Origin: Photobacterium carnosum
Lineage (GTDB): Bacteria > Pseudomonadota > Gammaproteobacteria > Enterobacterales > Vibrionaceae
Direction: 5' to 3'
Assembly (NCBI RefSeq): GCF_002849605.1
Contig: NZ_NPIB01000005.1
Span: forward strand, 62,001-126,000
DNA: 64,000 nt
The notes beneath the pieces were generated by a model, which did no database searches, had not been told where the DNA came from, and saw nothing but the letters and a program-made list of their open reading frames with translations. Numbering within the stretch: position 1 is the first letter of the stretch; the number at the start of each line of letters is the position of its first letter. Shown one piece after another: positions 49,610-60,578 of this stretch. A program made the position numbers and the translations under genes.

Positions 49610-49941
49610 ATGAAAATAGATATCATTATGATTAAGTCCTCTAGAACTCGTTTTAGATGATTATTTAAATCAGTTCGATCATAATTTTTCATTATGTATA
49701 GCTGATAATGGTTCTAATTATAAAGTTAATAACTGAATAAAACGTACTCATCAAAGCGTTAATTATTCGCTATCTTTGATACCAAGATACAGATCTTTTA
49801 TCTCGTCTAGATAAATTAAGCTTAGTTTTTATAGGTACTGTAGGTTAATACCGTCAATTTTACCTAGAGCATAAAATAAACACGCAAAACCCTAAGGGTG
49901 AAAAAACTGTTCAAGAAAAATTCTCTGTGATAACAAAATAA
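49610..49941 (+). pseudogene. Relic of a glycosyltransferase-like gene, several frameshifts and stops
   Basis: An ATG opens with MKIDIIMIKSSRTRF then stops at 49660. The next frame (from 49653) continues LDDYLNQFDHNFSLCIADNGS, which resembles the second strand and DNGS motif of GT2 glycosyltransferases. Further on come SLIPRYRSF, LDKLSLVFIGTVG and, after one more stop, a fragment ending VQEKFSVITK at a TAA (49941). No single frame is open for more than about 30-45 codons. I read this as a decayed surface-polysaccharide gene; the family call rests on a short motif, so it is tentative. Confidence 0.42.
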
Positions 49942-49943
49942 AT

Positions 49944-49970
49944 AAAAAGGCCTAATTTAAGGCCTTTAAA
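49944..49970 (-). terminator. Rho-independent terminator of the epimerase gene
   Basis: On the minus strand AAAGGCCT and AGGCCTTT pair around TAAATT and are followed by TTATTTATTT. It lies 3 bases after the stop codon. Confidence 0.85.
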
Positions 49971-49972
49971 AC

Positions 49973-50977
49973 TTACTTATTGTAATACTCACGATACCAC
50001 TCAACAAAAGCCTGTACGCCTTGTTTAACTTCAACCTCAGGCTTATAACCCGTTATAGCAAACAAGTCGTCAGTATCTGCATATGTCATGTAAACATCGC
50101 CAGCTTGCATTGGCATAAAGTTTTTCTTAGCTTCTACACCTAATGATGCTTCTAGTGCTTCAACATAGTCCATTAATTTAACGGGACTACCATGACCAAT
50201 GTTATAAATACAGTATGGTGCAGAACTGGTCGCCGATGAATTAGCTTCAACCGTCCACTCAGGATTAGGCTGTGGAATCACATCCTGAATACGCATAACA
50301 CCTTCAACAATATCATCGATATAAGTAAAATCACGGCTCATATCACCATTGTTATAGATATCAATTTCTTTACCTTCCATGATGGCATTAGTAAATTTAA
50401 ACAATGCCATATCTGGGCGTCCCCACGGACCATAAACCGTAAAGAAACGTAGACCTGTAGTTGGAACACCGTAGAGATGAGAGTAACTGTGCGCCATCAG
50501 TTCATTGGCTTTTTTAGTTGCCGCATATAAAGACACTGGATGATCAACACTATCATCCGTATCAAAAGGCATTTTTTGGTTTAAGCCATACACAGAACTA
50601 GATGATGCATAAACCAAGTGTTCGACTTTATGATGGCGACAGCCTTCAAGGATAGTCAAATAGCCAATTAAGTTACTATCACCATAAGCCATTGGATTAT
50701 CTATTGAATAACGTACACCCGCTTGACCAGCGAAATGGATCACACGATTAAACTGCTGTTCCGAAAATAAGCCAGCCATCCCTTCTCGATCAGCAATATC
50801 CATTTCAATAAATGTAAAATTTGGATGCTCAATACGGGTTAAACGTGCGTGTTTAAGTGTCACATCATAATAATCATTAAGATTATCAATACCAATCACT
50901 TGATGGCCTTGTGCACATAAGCGCTCAGTAACCGCACTACCAATAAAACCAGCAACGCCGGTCACTAAATATTTCAT
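49973..50977 (-). CDS. NAD-dependent epimerase, UDP-glucuronate 4-epimerase type
   Basis: Short-chain extended dehydrogenase of 334 residues that probably converts UDP-glucuronate to UDP-galacturonate for LPS or capsule. The NAD site TGVAGFIGSAV is at residues 6-16, IDNLNDYYDV follows near 30-39, the catalytic YAATKKANE (YxxxK) is near 151-159, and RFFTVYGPWGRPDMA is typical of the UDP-GlcA 4-epimerase (CapI/LpsL) group. It is a single gene with its own terminator. Confidence 0.9.
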   Translation of the reverse strand: MKYLVTGVAGFIGSAVTERLCAQGHQVIGIDNLNDYYDVTLKHARLTRIEHPNFTFIEMDIADREGMAGLFSEQQFNRVIHFAGQAGVRYSIDNPMAYGDSNLIGYLTILEGCRHHKVEHLVYASSSSVYGLNQKMPFDTDDSVDHPVSLYAATKKANELMAHSYSHLYGVPTTGLRFFTVYGPWGRPDMALFKFTNAIMEGKEIDIYNNGDMSRDFTYIDDIVEGVMRIQDVIPQPNPEWTVEANSSATSSAPYCIYNIGHGSPVKLMDYVEALEASLGVEAKKNFMPMQAGDVYMTYADTDDLFAITGYKPEVEVKQGVQAFVEWYREYYNK

Positions 50978-51090
50978 TTTTCAGTCCTTAATATATCTAT
51001 AAATTTAGATGGCAATAATAACAATATTTATACTTACTTTTGATCAAAAAAAGTGAACCCATCGTTAACTAAAAATGAATAAACACTCAT

Positions 51091-51900
51091 TTAACACTGA
51101 CACTTACCACAAAAAACAGTGGCTCGCTGACCCAGCTTAATATCCGTTAAAGGTTCACCACAACGCGGACATGGTTGCCCACCTTTACCATAGACCTGTA
51201 GCTCTTGAGCAAAATACCCAGGCTTACCATCGGCATTTTTAAAATCTTTTAAAGTCGTACCACCTTGAGCGATTGCTTTTTGTAATACGATTTTTATTTC
51301 AGACACCAATAGTTGTAATTGTACAATTGAGACTTTTCCTGCGGGACATTGTGGGTCAATCCTCGCTGCAAATAACGATTCATTGGCATAAATATTACCG
51401 ACCCCCACCACAACATGATTATCCATAATCAACAATTTAATTGCTTTACGCTTTCCTTTCGCCTTTGCAACTAAGTAATCACCATTAAAATCATCACTGA
51501 GCGGCTCTGGGCCCATTTTCTCTAGTACCGCGTGGCTTTCACCTGCCTGTTGCCATAACCACGCTCCAAAGCGACGAGGGTCGTTATAACGCAGTATTTC
51601 ACCACTGGCTAATACCACATCAACGTGATCATGTTTTTCTACAGCTGAACCTGCGGGCAAAATACGTAAATTACCCGACATACCAAGATGGACAATCGCA
51701 TATCCAATATCGGTTTCTAATAATAAATATTTTGCTCGGCGCGTAACCTTGCGGATCACTTGGCCTTCAATATTTTTAATCGCGTCAGGGATTGGCCATC
51801 GCAATCTCGAATTACGAATAATAATTTCAGTAACCACTTGTCCAACAACATGCGGCGTGATCCCCATTCGAGTCACTTCAACTTCCGGTAATTCAGGCAT
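51091..51900 (-). CDS. mutM: Formamidopyrimidine-DNA glycosylase
   Basis: Base-excision repair enzyme that removes 8-oxoguanine and cuts the strand. It is 269 residues from the ATG at 51900, chosen because the mature protein must begin Pro-Glu (MPELPEVEV), the catalytic N-terminus. [23 protein letters not shown] (helix-two-turn-helix) and the C-terminal four-cysteine zinc finger [14 protein letters not shown] are present. It lies 22 bases after the hypothetical membrane gene, so both share a transcript. Confidence 0.97.
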   Translation of the reverse strand: MPELPEVEVTRMGITPHVVGQVVTEIIIRNSRLRWPIPDAIKNIEGQVIRKVTRRAKYLLLETDIGYAIVHLGMSGNLRILPAGSAVEKHDHVDVVLASGEILRYNDPRRFGAWLWQQAGESHAVLEKMGPEPLSDDFNGDYLVAKAKGKRKAIKLLIMDNHVVVGVGNIYANESLFAARIDPQCPAGKVSIVQLQLLVSEIKIVLQKAIAQGGTTLKDFKNADGKPGYFAQELQVYGKGGQPCPRCGEPLTDIKLGQRATVFCGKCQC

Positions 51901-51922
51901 CTTTATCTTGCTCCAATAATAA

Positions 51923-52417
51923 TTATAATTTTGAAGATAATCGCGGAAATAAAAAATCAGCATCAACGGTTACAGCAAGCCATTGCCCAGTGCCATTATT
52001 AAATAGCCAAAAATGGGGTAATTGATAGGCAGTGATCCGTTGCGGTTGAGAATAACCAACCAACCATGCTTCAACTGTACGAGGGGTTTTCAACTGACTT
52101 TTTAATGAAACTAACTGTTGTTCGCTCACCTCTGTCCCCGCTAACGTTTGCCAACGCGCGATAAAAGTAGCGATATCCAATGTTATCGAAGGATTACTTT
52201 CCCAACCCGCCACTGAATGTTGAAAAGCCATTTTAGGTAACAACAATCGTTGAATAATTCGATCCTGAGCAAATAATGGAATCACCGCTGGCGATGGGAC
52301 TGACGCTACAGGCGTTGTTAGGCGGGCACGAATAAGCCCTGGAAGCTGTATGACGGCAATAAAAGCCAAAACACCGATAATGATAACGTTATTCCATCCG
52401 CGTCGCGTTAACCGCAT
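51923..52417 (-). CDS. Hypothetical membrane-anchored protein upstream of mutM
   Basis: A 164-residue protein that I do not recognise by function. It has a short basic N-terminus ([10 protein letters not shown]), one hydrophobic segment (about residues 11-28), and a soluble domain facing outward that is rich in Ser, Gln and aromatic residues and ends [10 protein letters not shown]. Similar proteins occur beside mutM in vibrios as far as I recall. No catalytic motif is visible. It is probably cotranscribed with mutM. Confidence 0.7.
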   Translation of the reverse strand: MRLTRRGWNNVIIIGVLAFIAVIQLPGLIRARLTTPVASVPSPAVIPLFAQDRIIQRLLLPKMAFQHSVAGWESNPSITLDIATFIARWQTLAGTEVSEQQLVSLKSQLKTPRTVEAWLVGYSQPQRITAYQLPHFWLFNNGTGQWLAVTVDADFLFPRLSSKL

Positions 52418-52530
52418 GCTCAGACGCTCCTATGCGTGTTTACTGATAGTGATTAAGATAACATTGCCATCATCAATAACAACAGCCAATTATGTTCTTG
52501 TTGAATGTCGGTAATTAAAAATAGAAAAAA

Positions 52531-52577
52531 GCAGGAAAGCAGGAAAGCAGGAAAGCAGGAAAGCAGGAAAGCAGGAA
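52531..52577. repeat. Tandem octanucleotide repeat GCAGGAAA, about 6 copies
   Basis: Five exact copies plus a partial sixth of the unit GCAGGAAA, preceded by an A run. The array sits in the noncoding gap between rpmG and the hypothetical gene upstream of mutM. Such arrays vary in copy number by slippage. It contains AGGA repeats on the plus strand but no coding frame uses them. Confidence 0.95.
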
Positions 52578-52598
52578 GAGTATGTGGAATTTTAAATA

Positions 52599-52626
52599 TA
52601 AAAAAACCCAGCTAGGCTGGGTTTTT
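52599..52626 (-). terminator. Rho-independent terminator of rpmB-rpmG
   Basis: On the minus strand AAACCCAGC and GCTGGGTTT pair around a CTA loop, followed by a T run. About 20 bases beyond the rpmG stop. Confidence 0.92.
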
Positions 52627-52646
52627 ATCAAAAAATTTAAAATCAA

Positions 52647-52814
52647 TTACTTGATTTTAGCTTCTTTGTAAAGCACGTGCTGGCGAACTACTGGATCAAA
52701 TTTCTTGATCTCAAATTTGCCTGGCATGTTGCGCTTGTTTTTGTCGGTAGTGTAGAAGTGGCCTGTACCAGCTGATGATACTAGACGGATCTTCTCACGA
52801 ATGCCTTTTGCCAT
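52647..52814 (-). CDS. rpmG: 50S ribosomal protein bL33
   Basis: Large-subunit ribosomal protein of 55 residues. I translated it directly from the minus strand: it begins [20 protein letters not shown] and ends VLYKEAKIK. It lacks the CxxC zinc pairs of the alternative form. It follows rpmB by 13 bases in the conserved rpmBG operon. Confidence 0.97.
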   Translation of the reverse strand: MAKGIREKIRLVSSAGTGHFYTTDKNKRNMPGKFEIKKFDPVVRQHVLYKEAKIK

Positions 52815-52827
52815 TGTTCAAATTCCT

Positions 52828-53064
52828 CTAAACGTTCTCGCCGCGAACACGCATCTCTGCAAGAACGATATCAATACCTTTCTTATCAATGATACGCATA
52901 CCTTTAGCGGTAAGACGTAGTTTAACGAAGCGTTTTTCGCTTTCTACCCAGAAACGATGAGTTTGCAGGTTCGGCAGAAAACGACGCTTGGTGGCATTAC
53001 GTGCGTGTGAACGGTTGTTACCCGTTACAGGACGCTTACCAGTTACTTGGCATACTCGGGACAT
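52828..53064 (-). CDS. rpmB: 50S ribosomal protein bL28
   Basis: Large-subunit ribosomal protein of 78 residues starting [20 protein letters not shown]; the conserved [16 protein letters not shown] follows. I set the start at 53064 by family similarity; an upstream in-frame ATG would add 13 unrelated residues. First gene of rpmBG. Confidence 0.97.
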   Translation of the reverse strand: MSRVCQVTGKRPVTGNNRSHARNATKRRFLPNLQTHRFWVESEKRFVKLRLTAKGMRIIDKKGIDIVLAEMRVRGENV

Positions 53065-53235
53065 TACTGTCTTCTCCAAATCGTTTCGCTCGATATCTAC
53101 CATGGAAATTTAATGTAAAATTCAATTTTACATATAACCACAGCTATCAAAGGTCGCGCATTATACTAAGTCAAAACCAGTTGCTCAAGTCCCGAGCAGA
53201 TCCTTTCTCACTTTTTTTACCGAAAATTGTCTATT

Positions 53236-53910
53236 TTATAGCCAACCGCGCTCGGCAAAGGAAATAACATCCCCCTCACCGACAACAAAATGATCCAGAA
53301 CACGAATATCGACTAAAGCCAGCGAATCGCTGATCTTGCGGGTTATTCGATGGTCAGCCTGACTAGGTTCAGCAACGCCTGATGGGTGATTATGCGCTAA
53401 AATTAACGCTGCTGCATTAAGTTCTAGTGATCTTTTTACAACTTCGCGTGGATAAACGCTCGCACAATCGAGTGTTCCTTCAAATAATACCTCCCCTGTG
53501 ATCACTCGATGCTGATTGTCTAGGAATAGGATATAAAAGGCTTCACGCTGTTTATGGCGTAGTTTTTTAACTAAATATTGGCGGGTATTTTGTGGGTTTG
53601 TGAGCACATTATCTTTTTTTAAAATTTCTTCTAAATATCGGTCTCCCATGGCCAAAACGGCCTGTAAAAGTGCAAATTTTGCTGGACCCAAACCTTTAAC
53701 CTGACAAAAAGTCTCTTTATCCGCTGCAAGCAAAGCGCGTAAAGAGCCAAATTCTTGCAATAAATACGTCGCCAGTTCTAACGCATTCATGCCTTTTATT
53801 CCGGTACGTAAAAAAATAGCTAATAATTCGGCATCAGTTAGCGCATTAGCACCATGAGATAATAATTTTTCTCGTGGTCGCGAGGCTAACGGCAATTGCT
53901 TAAGCGACAT
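53236..53910 (-). CDS. radC: RadC family protein (MPN/JAMM domain)
   Basis: A 224-residue protein historically linked to DNA repair, though its true role is unsettled. It has an N-terminal helix-hairpin-helix region ([21 protein letters not shown], then [14 protein letters not shown] near 70-83) and a C-terminal JAMM metalloprotease-like domain with [14 protein letters not shown]. The start at 53910 has GGAGG upstream; the longer frame to 53973 does not fit the family. Located next to rpmBG and divergent from coaBC, as in most gammaproteobacteria. Confidence 0.95.
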   Translation of the reverse strand: MSLKQLPLASRPREKLLSHGANALTDAELLAIFLRTGIKGMNALELATYLLQEFGSLRALLAADKETFCQVKGLGPAKFALLQAVLAMGDRYLEEILKKDNVLTNPQNTRQYLVKKLRHKQREAFYILFLDNQHRVITGEVLFEGTLDCASVYPREVVKRSLELNAAALILAHNHPSGVAEPSQADHRITRKISDSLALVDIRVLDHFVVGEGDVISFAERGWL

Positions 53911-54148
53911 ATTCCCTCCTTGTATTGATATTTCACTAGCAAAACAGGCTATCGCTTTTATACAACCCAGCAACCAACGTTCCTTGAATGCACCTCCAAA
54001 GTTTATGATGAATACTTTGTCTTACAACTGTAGAACCTCGACATGATCACTTCTAAAAATAAAACGAGGGATTGCAAGCAATGACCATTTATACGTTTGA
54101 TGCTATCGTATCTGCCAAATTTACAGGCTTCTAGACACAGGCAAAACC

Positions 54149-55363
54149 ATGCAAACACTGGCAGGAAAAAAAATCCTTCTCGGCATTAGCGGCGGTATCG
54201 CTGCCTATAAATGCGCAGAACTTACTCGTCGTTTAATCGAACGCGGTGCACAAGTCCAAGTCGTAATGACCAAAGCGGCACAAGAGTTCATTACCCCGTT
54301 AACAATGCAAGCTGTGTCAGGTAATCCAGTTTCAAGCAGCTTATTGGATCCTTCTGCTGAAGCATCTATGAGTCATATCGAATTAGCTAAATGGGCTGAC
54401 CTTGTTTTGTTAGCCCCAGCAACTGCAGATTTAATTGCTCGAATCAATGCGGGCATGGGTAATGATTTACTATCAACATTGTGTCTAGCCACCGACGCTC
54501 CTATTGCCGTCGCACCAGCCATGAACCAACAGATGTACCGCAATGTCGCCACCCAAGAAAATCTTGCGACTCTGCAACGTCGTGGATTGATGTTATGGGG
54601 ACCAGCCAGCGGTGAGCAAGCATGTGGGGATGTTGGCCCAGGACGAATGTTAGAACCAATGCAACTGGTGCATCATTGTGAAGATTTTTTTCAACAACCC
54701 GATCTTAGTGAACTAAATATTGTTATCACCGCAGGACCGACCCGTGAGGCGATTGATCCGGTACGTTACTTAAGTAATTACAGTTCAGGCAAGATGGGCT
54801 TTGCGATTGCCGCCGCCGCCGCTAAACGTGGGGCTAATGTCACCTTAATCAGTGGGCCAGTTAACCTTACGACACCAGCTGGCGTAACTCGAATTAATAT
54901 TAATAGCGCCGTTGAGATGCAGCAGGCAGCATTAGCTTGCGCAGTAAAGAATGAAATATTTATTGCCTGTGCCGCCGTTGCTGATTTCCGTCCAGCACAG
55001 GTTGCAGAACAAAAGATGAAAAAGCAGCCTGGTAATGAAGAGATGGTAATTCAACTAGTAAAGAACCCCGATATCGTTGCCTCTATTGCAGCGCTAACAG
55101 AACAACGTCCCTTTACTGTTGGCTTTGCTGCTGAAACCCAAAATGTAGAGCATTATGCTCGTGGTAAACTCACCACTAAAAATCTCGACCTTATTTGTGC
55201 TAATGATGTATCCGTCCAAGGCCAAGGCTTTAATAGCGACACTAATGCACTCCATTTATACTGGCCTAACGGCGATAAAGCATTACCATTAGCCACCAAA
55301 GCAGATCTCGGCCAACAATTAGTTACCGAAATTGTTGCCCTTTATCAACACGCCACGCACTAG
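54149..55363 (+). CDS. coaBC: Bifunctional phosphopantothenoylcysteine synthetase/decarboxylase CoaBC
   Basis: Two coenzyme A steps in one protein of 404 residues. The N-terminal flavoprotein decarboxylase (CoaC, about 1-190) has [10 protein letters not shown], catalytic His76 ([10 protein letters not shown]), PAMNQQMY at 123-130 and the [13 protein letters not shown] cysteine. The C-terminal synthetase (CoaB, about 190-404) has [17 protein letters not shown] and SGKMGFAIA. It is followed by dut 9 bases later, the conserved dfp-dut pair. Confidence 0.97.
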   Translation: MQTLAGKKILLGISGGIAAYKCAELTRRLIERGAQVQVVMTKAAQEFITPLTMQAVSGNPVSSSLLDPSAEASMSHIELAKWADLVLLAPATADLIARINAGMGNDLLSTLCLATDAPIAVAPAMNQQMYRNVATQENLATLQRRGLMLWGPASGEQACGDVGPGRMLEPMQLVHHCEDFFQQPDLSELNIVITAGPTREAIDPVRYLSNYSSGKMGFAIAAAAAKRGANVTLISGPVNLTTPAGVTRININSAVEMQQAALACAVKNEIFIACAAVADFRPAQVAEQKMKKQPGNEEMVIQLVKNPDIVASIAALTEQRPFTVGFAAETQNVEHYARGKLTTKNLDLICANDVSVQGQGFNSDTNALHLYWPNGDKALPLATKADLGQQLVTEIVALYQHATH

Positions 55364-55372
55364 AGCATAATT

Positions 55373-55831
55373 ATGAATACTATCGATCTTAAAATTCTTG
55401 ACCCTCGAGTGGGAACAGAGTTTCCATTACCCGCGTATGCAACCACTGGCTCTGCTGGGCTTGATTTACGTGCATGTCTTGATCAAGCATTAACCGTTGC
55501 ACCAGGTGAAACCCATCTCGTCTCAACGGGGTTAGCGATTCATATTGGCAATCCTCAGCTTGCAGCAACAATTTTACCGCGCTCAGGCCTTGGTCATAAG
55601 CATGGCATCGTCTTAGGTAACCTAGTTGGACTTATTGATTCAGATTACCAAGGTCAATTAATGGTGTCAGTTTGGAACCGTGGTGATACCACCTTTACTA
55701 TTGAACCTGGCGATCGTATTGCACAGCTCGTTTTCTTACCTGTCGTACAAGCGCAGTTTAATATCGTGACCGATTTTGACGATGCAAGTCAGCGTGGTGA
55801 AGGTGGTTTTGGTCACTCAGGCCGTCAATAG
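55373..55831 (+). CDS. dut: dUTP diphosphatase
   Basis: Trimeric enzyme that hydrolyses dUTP to dUMP, preventing uracil in DNA. It is 152 residues with the five family motifs: [36 protein letters not shown] and [11 protein letters not shown] (C-terminal arm that closes the active site). Cotranscribed with coaBC. Confidence 0.98.
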   Translation: MNTIDLKILDPRVGTEFPLPAYATTGSAGLDLRACLDQALTVAPGETHLVSTGLAIHIGNPQLAATILPRSGLGHKHGIVLGNLVGLIDSDYQGQLMVSVWNRGDTTFTIEPGDRIAQLVFLPVVQAQFNIVTDFDDASQRGEGGFGHSGRQ

Positions 55832-55917
55832 TTTTATTTAAATCAATAACTGCCGGCGCTATACCTTTAATGTATAAAATGGTTTTGATGATAAAATAAC
55901 CAATAATGTTTAAGTAC

Positions 55918-55949
55918 AAAGCGCGACTATTGAGAGTTGCGCTTTTTTT
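55918..55949 (+). terminator. Rho-independent terminator of coaBC-dut
   Basis: AAAGCGCGACT and AGTTGCGCTTT pair (one G-T) around a 6-base loop, followed by seven T. Confidence 0.9.
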
Positions 55950-56066
55950 GCGGATAAACTGCATACATTTACCATCGATCGCTTTTCACGACGCAACGGC
56001 ATCGCTAAGATAAGCGGGGTTCATGCTGTCCATGGACAGTCTCATTTTGCAAAGGAACGATAATTC

Positions 56067-56657
56067 ATGGCTGGCACCAAAAAAAGCAATCGCCGCGAAG
56101 AGATACTTCAGTGTCTTGCTCATATGTTGGAATCAAATCAAGGAAGCCAACGTATTACCACCAAAATGCTGGCGGCTAATGTTGGGGTCTCGGAAGCTGC
56201 ACTCTATCGCCACTTCCCAAGTAAAGCACGGATGTTTGAAGGCCTGATTGAATTTATCGAAGATTCAATTATTACCCGTATTAACCGCATTCTTGATGAC
56301 GAAAAAGATACCCTTACTCGTCTGCGTATGGTGCTACAACTAATCTTAATGTTTGGTGAACGTAACCCGGGTCTAAGTCGCATCATGACTGGACACGCAT
56401 TAATGTTTGAACAAGATCGCCTACAGTCTCGCATTAATCAATTATTTGAACGAATTGAATCACAATTACGTCAAATACTGAAAGAGCGTAAGTTACGTGA
56501 AGGCAAAGGCTTTCCTGTTGAGGAATCAATTTTAGCGGCTCAGCTACTCGGTCAAGTTGAAGGTAGCCTTAGCCGTTATGTTCGTTCTAGCTTTAAATAT
56601 AAGCCAACCGAAAACTTTGATGATTACTGGCAACTGCTTAGCGGTCAGTTAGGTTAA
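56067..56657 (+). CDS. slmA: Nucleoid occlusion factor SlmA
   Basis: TetR-family DNA-binding protein that blocks FtsZ ring assembly over the nucleoid. It is 196 residues: N-terminal [16 protein letters not shown] and helix-turn-helix [20 protein letters not shown] (about 31-51), then [20 protein letters not shown] and other SlmA-specific stretches. It sits between dut and pyrE, its conserved place in gammaproteobacteria. Confidence 0.97.
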   Translation: MAGTKKSNRREEILQCLAHMLESNQGSQRITTKMLAANVGVSEAALYRHFPSKARMFEGLIEFIEDSIITRINRILDDEKDTLTRLRMVLQLILMFGERNPGLSRIMTGHALMFEQDRLQSRINQLFERIESQLRQILKERKLREGKGFPVEESILAAQLLGQVEGSLSRYVRSSFKYKPTENFDDYWQLLSGQLG

Positions 56658-56691
56658 CCACACCAACAAAACCCACTATAAAAGCACCATA

Positions 56692-56726
56692 AAAAAAGCG
56701 AGAGTCCATTGACCCTCGCTTTTTTA
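56692..56726. terminator. Bidirectional terminator between slmA and pyrE
   Basis: AAAAAAGCGAG and CTCGCTTTTTT form the stem with a 12-base loop; A/T runs on both sides suit the convergent slmA (plus) and pyrE (minus). Confidence 0.88.
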
Positions 56727-56751
56727 TTACCGCTTACGGATTAAACCGCTA

Positions 56752-57393
56752 TCACACGCCATATTGAGTACGGTACGCGGTGACAGATGCTAAATGTTGT
56801 TCCATATCCGCTTGTTCGCTTAAGTAGGTGACGACATCCCCTAGCGATACAATTGAAATCACGGCACAACCAAAGTCACGTTCAACTTCTTGAATCGCAG
56901 ATAATTCACTTTGGCCTTTTTCTTGGCGATCAATTGCGACTAATACGCCCGCTAAATCAGCACCGTTCGCTTTAATGATTTCCATTGATTCACGAATGGC
57001 CGTTCCTGCGGTGATCACATCATCAACTAACATAATACGACCAACAAGATCACTCCCAACAAGATTGCCACCTTCACCGTGATTTTTAGCTTCTTTACGG
57101 TTAAAGCAATATGGCGTATCAATATCATGGTGATCCGCTAATGCCACAGCCGTCGTCGTTGCAATGGGGATCCCTTTGTACGCAGGGCCAAACAACACAT
57201 CAAATTCAAGCTTGGCGTCAACCAATGCTGCAGCATAAAAACGGCCTAGACGCGCAAGATCACGACCAGTGTTAAATAATCCCGCATTAAAGAAATACGG
57301 ACTCTTACGGCCGGACTTCAGAGTGAACTCACCAAACTTCAATACACCTTTCTCTAGGGCAAATTCGATGAACTGACGCTGATATGCTTTCAT
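56752..57393 (-). CDS. pyrE: Orotate phosphoribosyltransferase
   Basis: Makes orotidine monophosphate from orotate and PRPP in pyrimidine synthesis. It is 213 residues. [12 protein letters not shown] near 29-40, [23 protein letters not shown] (catalytic loop) and the PRPP motif [12 protein letters not shown] are seen. It lies downstream of rph with an attenuator-like terminator between, as in E. coli. Confidence 0.98.
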   Translation of the reverse strand: MKAYQRQFIEFALEKGVLKFGEFTLKSGRKSPYFFNAGLFNTGRDLARLGRFYAAALVDAKLEFDVLFGPAYKGIPIATTTAVALADHHDIDTPYCFNRKEAKNHGEGGNLVGSDLVGRIMLVDDVITAGTAIRESMEIIKANGADLAGVLVAIDRQEKGQSELSAIQEVERDFGCAVISIVSLGDVVTYLSEQADMEQHLASVTAYRTQYGV

Positions 57394-57522
57394 TGTGGCT
57401 CCTTAAAACGACTTTCGTGTTTTACAATATTGAAATGGAAGCAACCTTTACATTACGGCTAAGCATGTAAAACTGTTGCGGCTAAAAATTACGACTATTC
57501 CTATAGCCAATAAAATTTAGAT

Positions 57523-57552
57523 AAAAAAAAGCGGCTCCAATAGGAACCGCTT
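57523..57552 (-). terminator. Terminator/attenuator between rph and pyrE
   Basis: On the minus strand AAGCGGTTCC and GGAGCCGCTT pair (one G-T) around TATT and are followed by eight T. It begins about 6 bases after the rph stop and lies 129 bases ahead of pyrE. In E. coli a terminator in this position attenuates pyrE according to UTP level through coupling with rph translation; I infer the same from position. Confidence 0.8.
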
Positions 57553-57557
57553 AATCA

Positions 57558-58274
57558 TTAATTTTCTAAGACTTGTTTTTGCATCGATATAATCTCAGTT
57601 ATACCGTCTTTGGCCAGTGCGAGCATTGCCAACAACTCTTCATGACTGAACGCCTCACCTTCGGCGGTCCCTTGAATTTCAATCATCTTGCCATCTTCGG
57701 TCATCACTACATTCATGTCAGTTTCAGCGGCTGAGTCTTCAAGATATTCAAGATCGCAAATTGGCTCGCCTTTATAGATACCAACAGAAACGGCAGCAAC
57801 CATTCCTTTAAGTGGATTTTTCTTAATCATACCTTTTTCAAGCATATAATTAATTGCATCAACCAACGCTACCATTGCACCCGTAATAGAAGCAGTTCGT
57901 GTACCACCATCAGCTTGAATCACATCACAATCAATAGTGATCATTTGCTCGCCAAGGACTTTTAAATCAACCGCTGCACGTAAACTACGCGCAATCAGAC
58001 GTTGAATTTCCATGGTACGACCGCCTTGTTTACCACTGGCAGCTTCACGACGATTACGAGTATGCGTTGCACGTGGCAACATGCCATATTCTGCAGTCAC
58101 CCAACCTTGGCCTTTACCTTTAAGCCAACGCGGCACATTTTCTTCAACACTAGCAGTACAAATTACTTTGGTGTTGCCAAATTCAACTAATACTGAACCC
58201 TCAGCATGGGCTGTATAATTACGAGTAATAGTGATTGGACGTACCTGAGTGGCACTTCTTCCGCTTGGACGCAT
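57558..58274 (-). CDS. rph: Ribonuclease PH
   Basis: Phosphorolytic exonuclease that trims tRNA 3' ends. It is 238 residues, [20 protein letters not shown] at the N-terminus, the RNA-binding [29 protein letters not shown] phosphate site, and [17 protein letters not shown]. The start at 58274 is set by family similarity; upstream in-frame codons would add 18 residues. The full length and absence of a frameshift differ from E. coli K-12, where rph is broken. Confidence 0.97.
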   Translation of the reverse strand: MRPSGRSATQVRPITITRNYTAHAEGSVLVEFGNTKVICTASVEENVPRWLKGKGQGWVTAEYGMLPRATHTRNRREAASGKQGGRTMEIQRLIARSLRAAVDLKVLGEQMITIDCDVIQADGGTRTASITGAMVALVDAINYMLEKGMIKKNPLKGMVAAVSVGIYKGEPICDLEYLEDSAAETDMNVVMTEDGKMIEIQGTAEGEAFSHEELLAMLALAKDGITEIISMQKQVLEN

Positions 58275-58531
58275 CGGGATTTCCCTTTGGCTGGATGATA
58301 TTAACCAGCGATTATAGCGACATCTCAATCCCAGTGCACGAGAAACCCACGGCTATAACGATGGATTCAACCTTGTTTTGCATTTACAACAGTAGCCCAC
58401 AATGGACGATTTCGCATATAATGATAAAACTCGGTTACGACGCACCGCTATCGTTATTAACAGACCAGACTTACCATTGAATATGCTAAATCTAGCCGTC
58501 GAAACCATTATAACTAAAAGGTCACAAGCCA

Positions 58532-59395
58532 ATGATCCATAGTATGACTGCTTATGCCCGTCGCGAAGTAAAAGGCGATTGGGGTACTGCTGTGTGGGAA
58601 ATCCGCTCAGTAAACCAACGTTATCTTGAAACCTATATTCGTATGCCAGAGCAATTCCGTAGCCTTGAGCCAGTATTGCGTGAACGTTTTCGTAAACGTT
58701 TAGCGCGCGGAAAAGTTGAATGTAATCTTCGTTATGAAGCTAATATTGCGGGTAATGCTGAATTAACTATCAATGAAGCATTAGCAAAACAAGTGATTAA
58801 TGCGGCACGTTGGGTAACAGAAACCGCTGGTGAAGGTAATATTGGTCCATTTCAGGTGCTTAACTGGCCGGGAGTGATGGAAGCACCAGAACAAGATTTA
58901 GATGTAATTAATAAAGATTTATTAACGGGCTTTGAGCTCGCAATGGATGACTTTATTGCCGCGCGTGCAAGCGAAGGCGACAACATGAAGCAGTTGATCG
59001 ATCAACGTTTAGTAGCAATTTCAACAGAAGCTATCAAAGTACGCACTTTAATGCCGCAAATTATGATTTGGCAACGCGAGCGTATTATGTCTCGTCTTGA
59101 TGAAGCTAAAGTTGATCTTGATAGCAACCGCCTAGAGCAAGAACTGATCATGCTGGCACAAAAAAGTGATGTTGCTGAAGAACTTGATCGCCTTGATTCA
59201 CACGTAAAAGAAACCAATAAAATTCTTGCCAAAGGTGGCGCATGTGGTCGTCGTCTTGATTTTATGATGCAAGAATTTAATCGTGAATCAAACACATTGG
59301 CATCAAAATCAATCAATACTGACGTCACAGCATCTGCGGTTGAACTAAAAGTATTAATCGAGCAAATGCGTGAGCAGATTCAGAACATTGAGTAA
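58532..59395 (+). CDS. yicC: YicC/YloC family endoribonuclease
   Basis: A 287-residue protein of the YicC family, reported to have endoribonuclease activity and to affect small-RNA turnover. MIHSMTAYARRE at the N-terminus, SVNQRYLETYIRMPEQFRSLEP, and the C-terminal LDFMMQEFNRESNTLASKS are the family blocks; the middle is largely helical. Divergent from rph, as in E. coli. Confidence 0.95.
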   Translation: MIHSMTAYARREVKGDWGTAVWEIRSVNQRYLETYIRMPEQFRSLEPVLRERFRKRLARGKVECNLRYEANIAGNAELTINEALAKQVINAARWVTETAGEGNIGPFQVLNWPGVMEAPEQDLDVINKDLLTGFELAMDDFIAARASEGDNMKQLIDQRLVAISTEAIKVRTLMPQIMIWQRERIMSRLDEAKVDLDSNRLEQELIMLAQKSDVAEELDRLDSHVKETNKILAKGGACGRRLDFMMQEFNRESNTLASKSINTDVTASAVELKVLIEQMREQIQNIE

Positions 59396-59411
59396 ATAAT
59401 CCTGACTCAAG

Positions 59412-59444
59412 CTTTCCAAGCTGAGGATATATCTGCTTGGAAAG
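59412..59444 (+). terminator. Hairpin after yicC, probable terminator
   Basis: CTTTCCAAGC and GCTTGGAAAG form a perfect 10-bp stem with a 13-base loop, followed only by TGGTTT. The weak T run lowers confidence. Confidence 0.5.
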
Positions 59445-59603
59445 TGGTTTAAAAATGTCGTCTTATTGTAAAACCTCATCAAAGCCAGCTAGGCTTAAGT
59501 TAAGTTGACATAATAAAAAGATGAATTTTTAAGCAATCAGCTAATTTCAATTATGCGCAGATCGTGATAATCTTCGCGCCCTTCTATCACTGAGTGAAAA
59601 TAG

Positions 59604-60233
<630 letters not shown>

Positions 60234-60284
60234 GTTATTTTGTACAATTTTCTATCCCTAATTTAATAACCACTGGAGCCCTCC

Positions 60285-60563
60285 ATGGCACGCGTAACTG
60301 TTCAAGACGCTGTTGATAAAATTGGTAATCGTTTCGATCTGATTCAAATTGCTTCTCGCCGAGCACGTCAACTGCAAACTGGTGGTAAGGAACCATTGGT
60401 TCCTGCAGAAAATGACAAATACACAGTAATTGCACTTCGTGAAATAGAAGAAGGCCTAATTACTAAAGATATCCTTGATGCTCGCGAGCGTCAGGAACTG
60501 CAAGAGCAAGAAGCAGCTGAATTAGCTGCGGTAAGTGCTATTGCTGGCGACCATCACCGTTAA
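60285..60563 (+). CDS. rpoZ: RNA polymerase omega subunit
   Basis: Small subunit that helps fold beta prime and forms a (p)ppGpp site. It is 92 residues: [19 protein letters not shown] and [18 protein letters not shown] with [15 protein letters not shown] match the family. It lies in the conserved gmk-rpoZ-spoT-trmH-recG order. Confidence 0.98.
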   Translation: MARVTVQDAVDKIGNRFDLIQIASRRARQLQTGGKEPLVPAENDKYTVIALREIEEGLITKDILDARERQELQEQEAAELAAVSAIAGDHHR

Positions 60564-60578
60564 TCAGGAAACCAGGCA

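Larger units (their letters stand above)
49425..49972. other. Intergenic region with a decayed gene
   Basis: 548 bases between two minus-strand genes. About 330 of these are the plus-strand relic described separately, and the end holds the terminator of the epimerase gene. The stretch 49425-49600 presumably contains the promoter of the GT4 gene. Confidence 0.5.
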
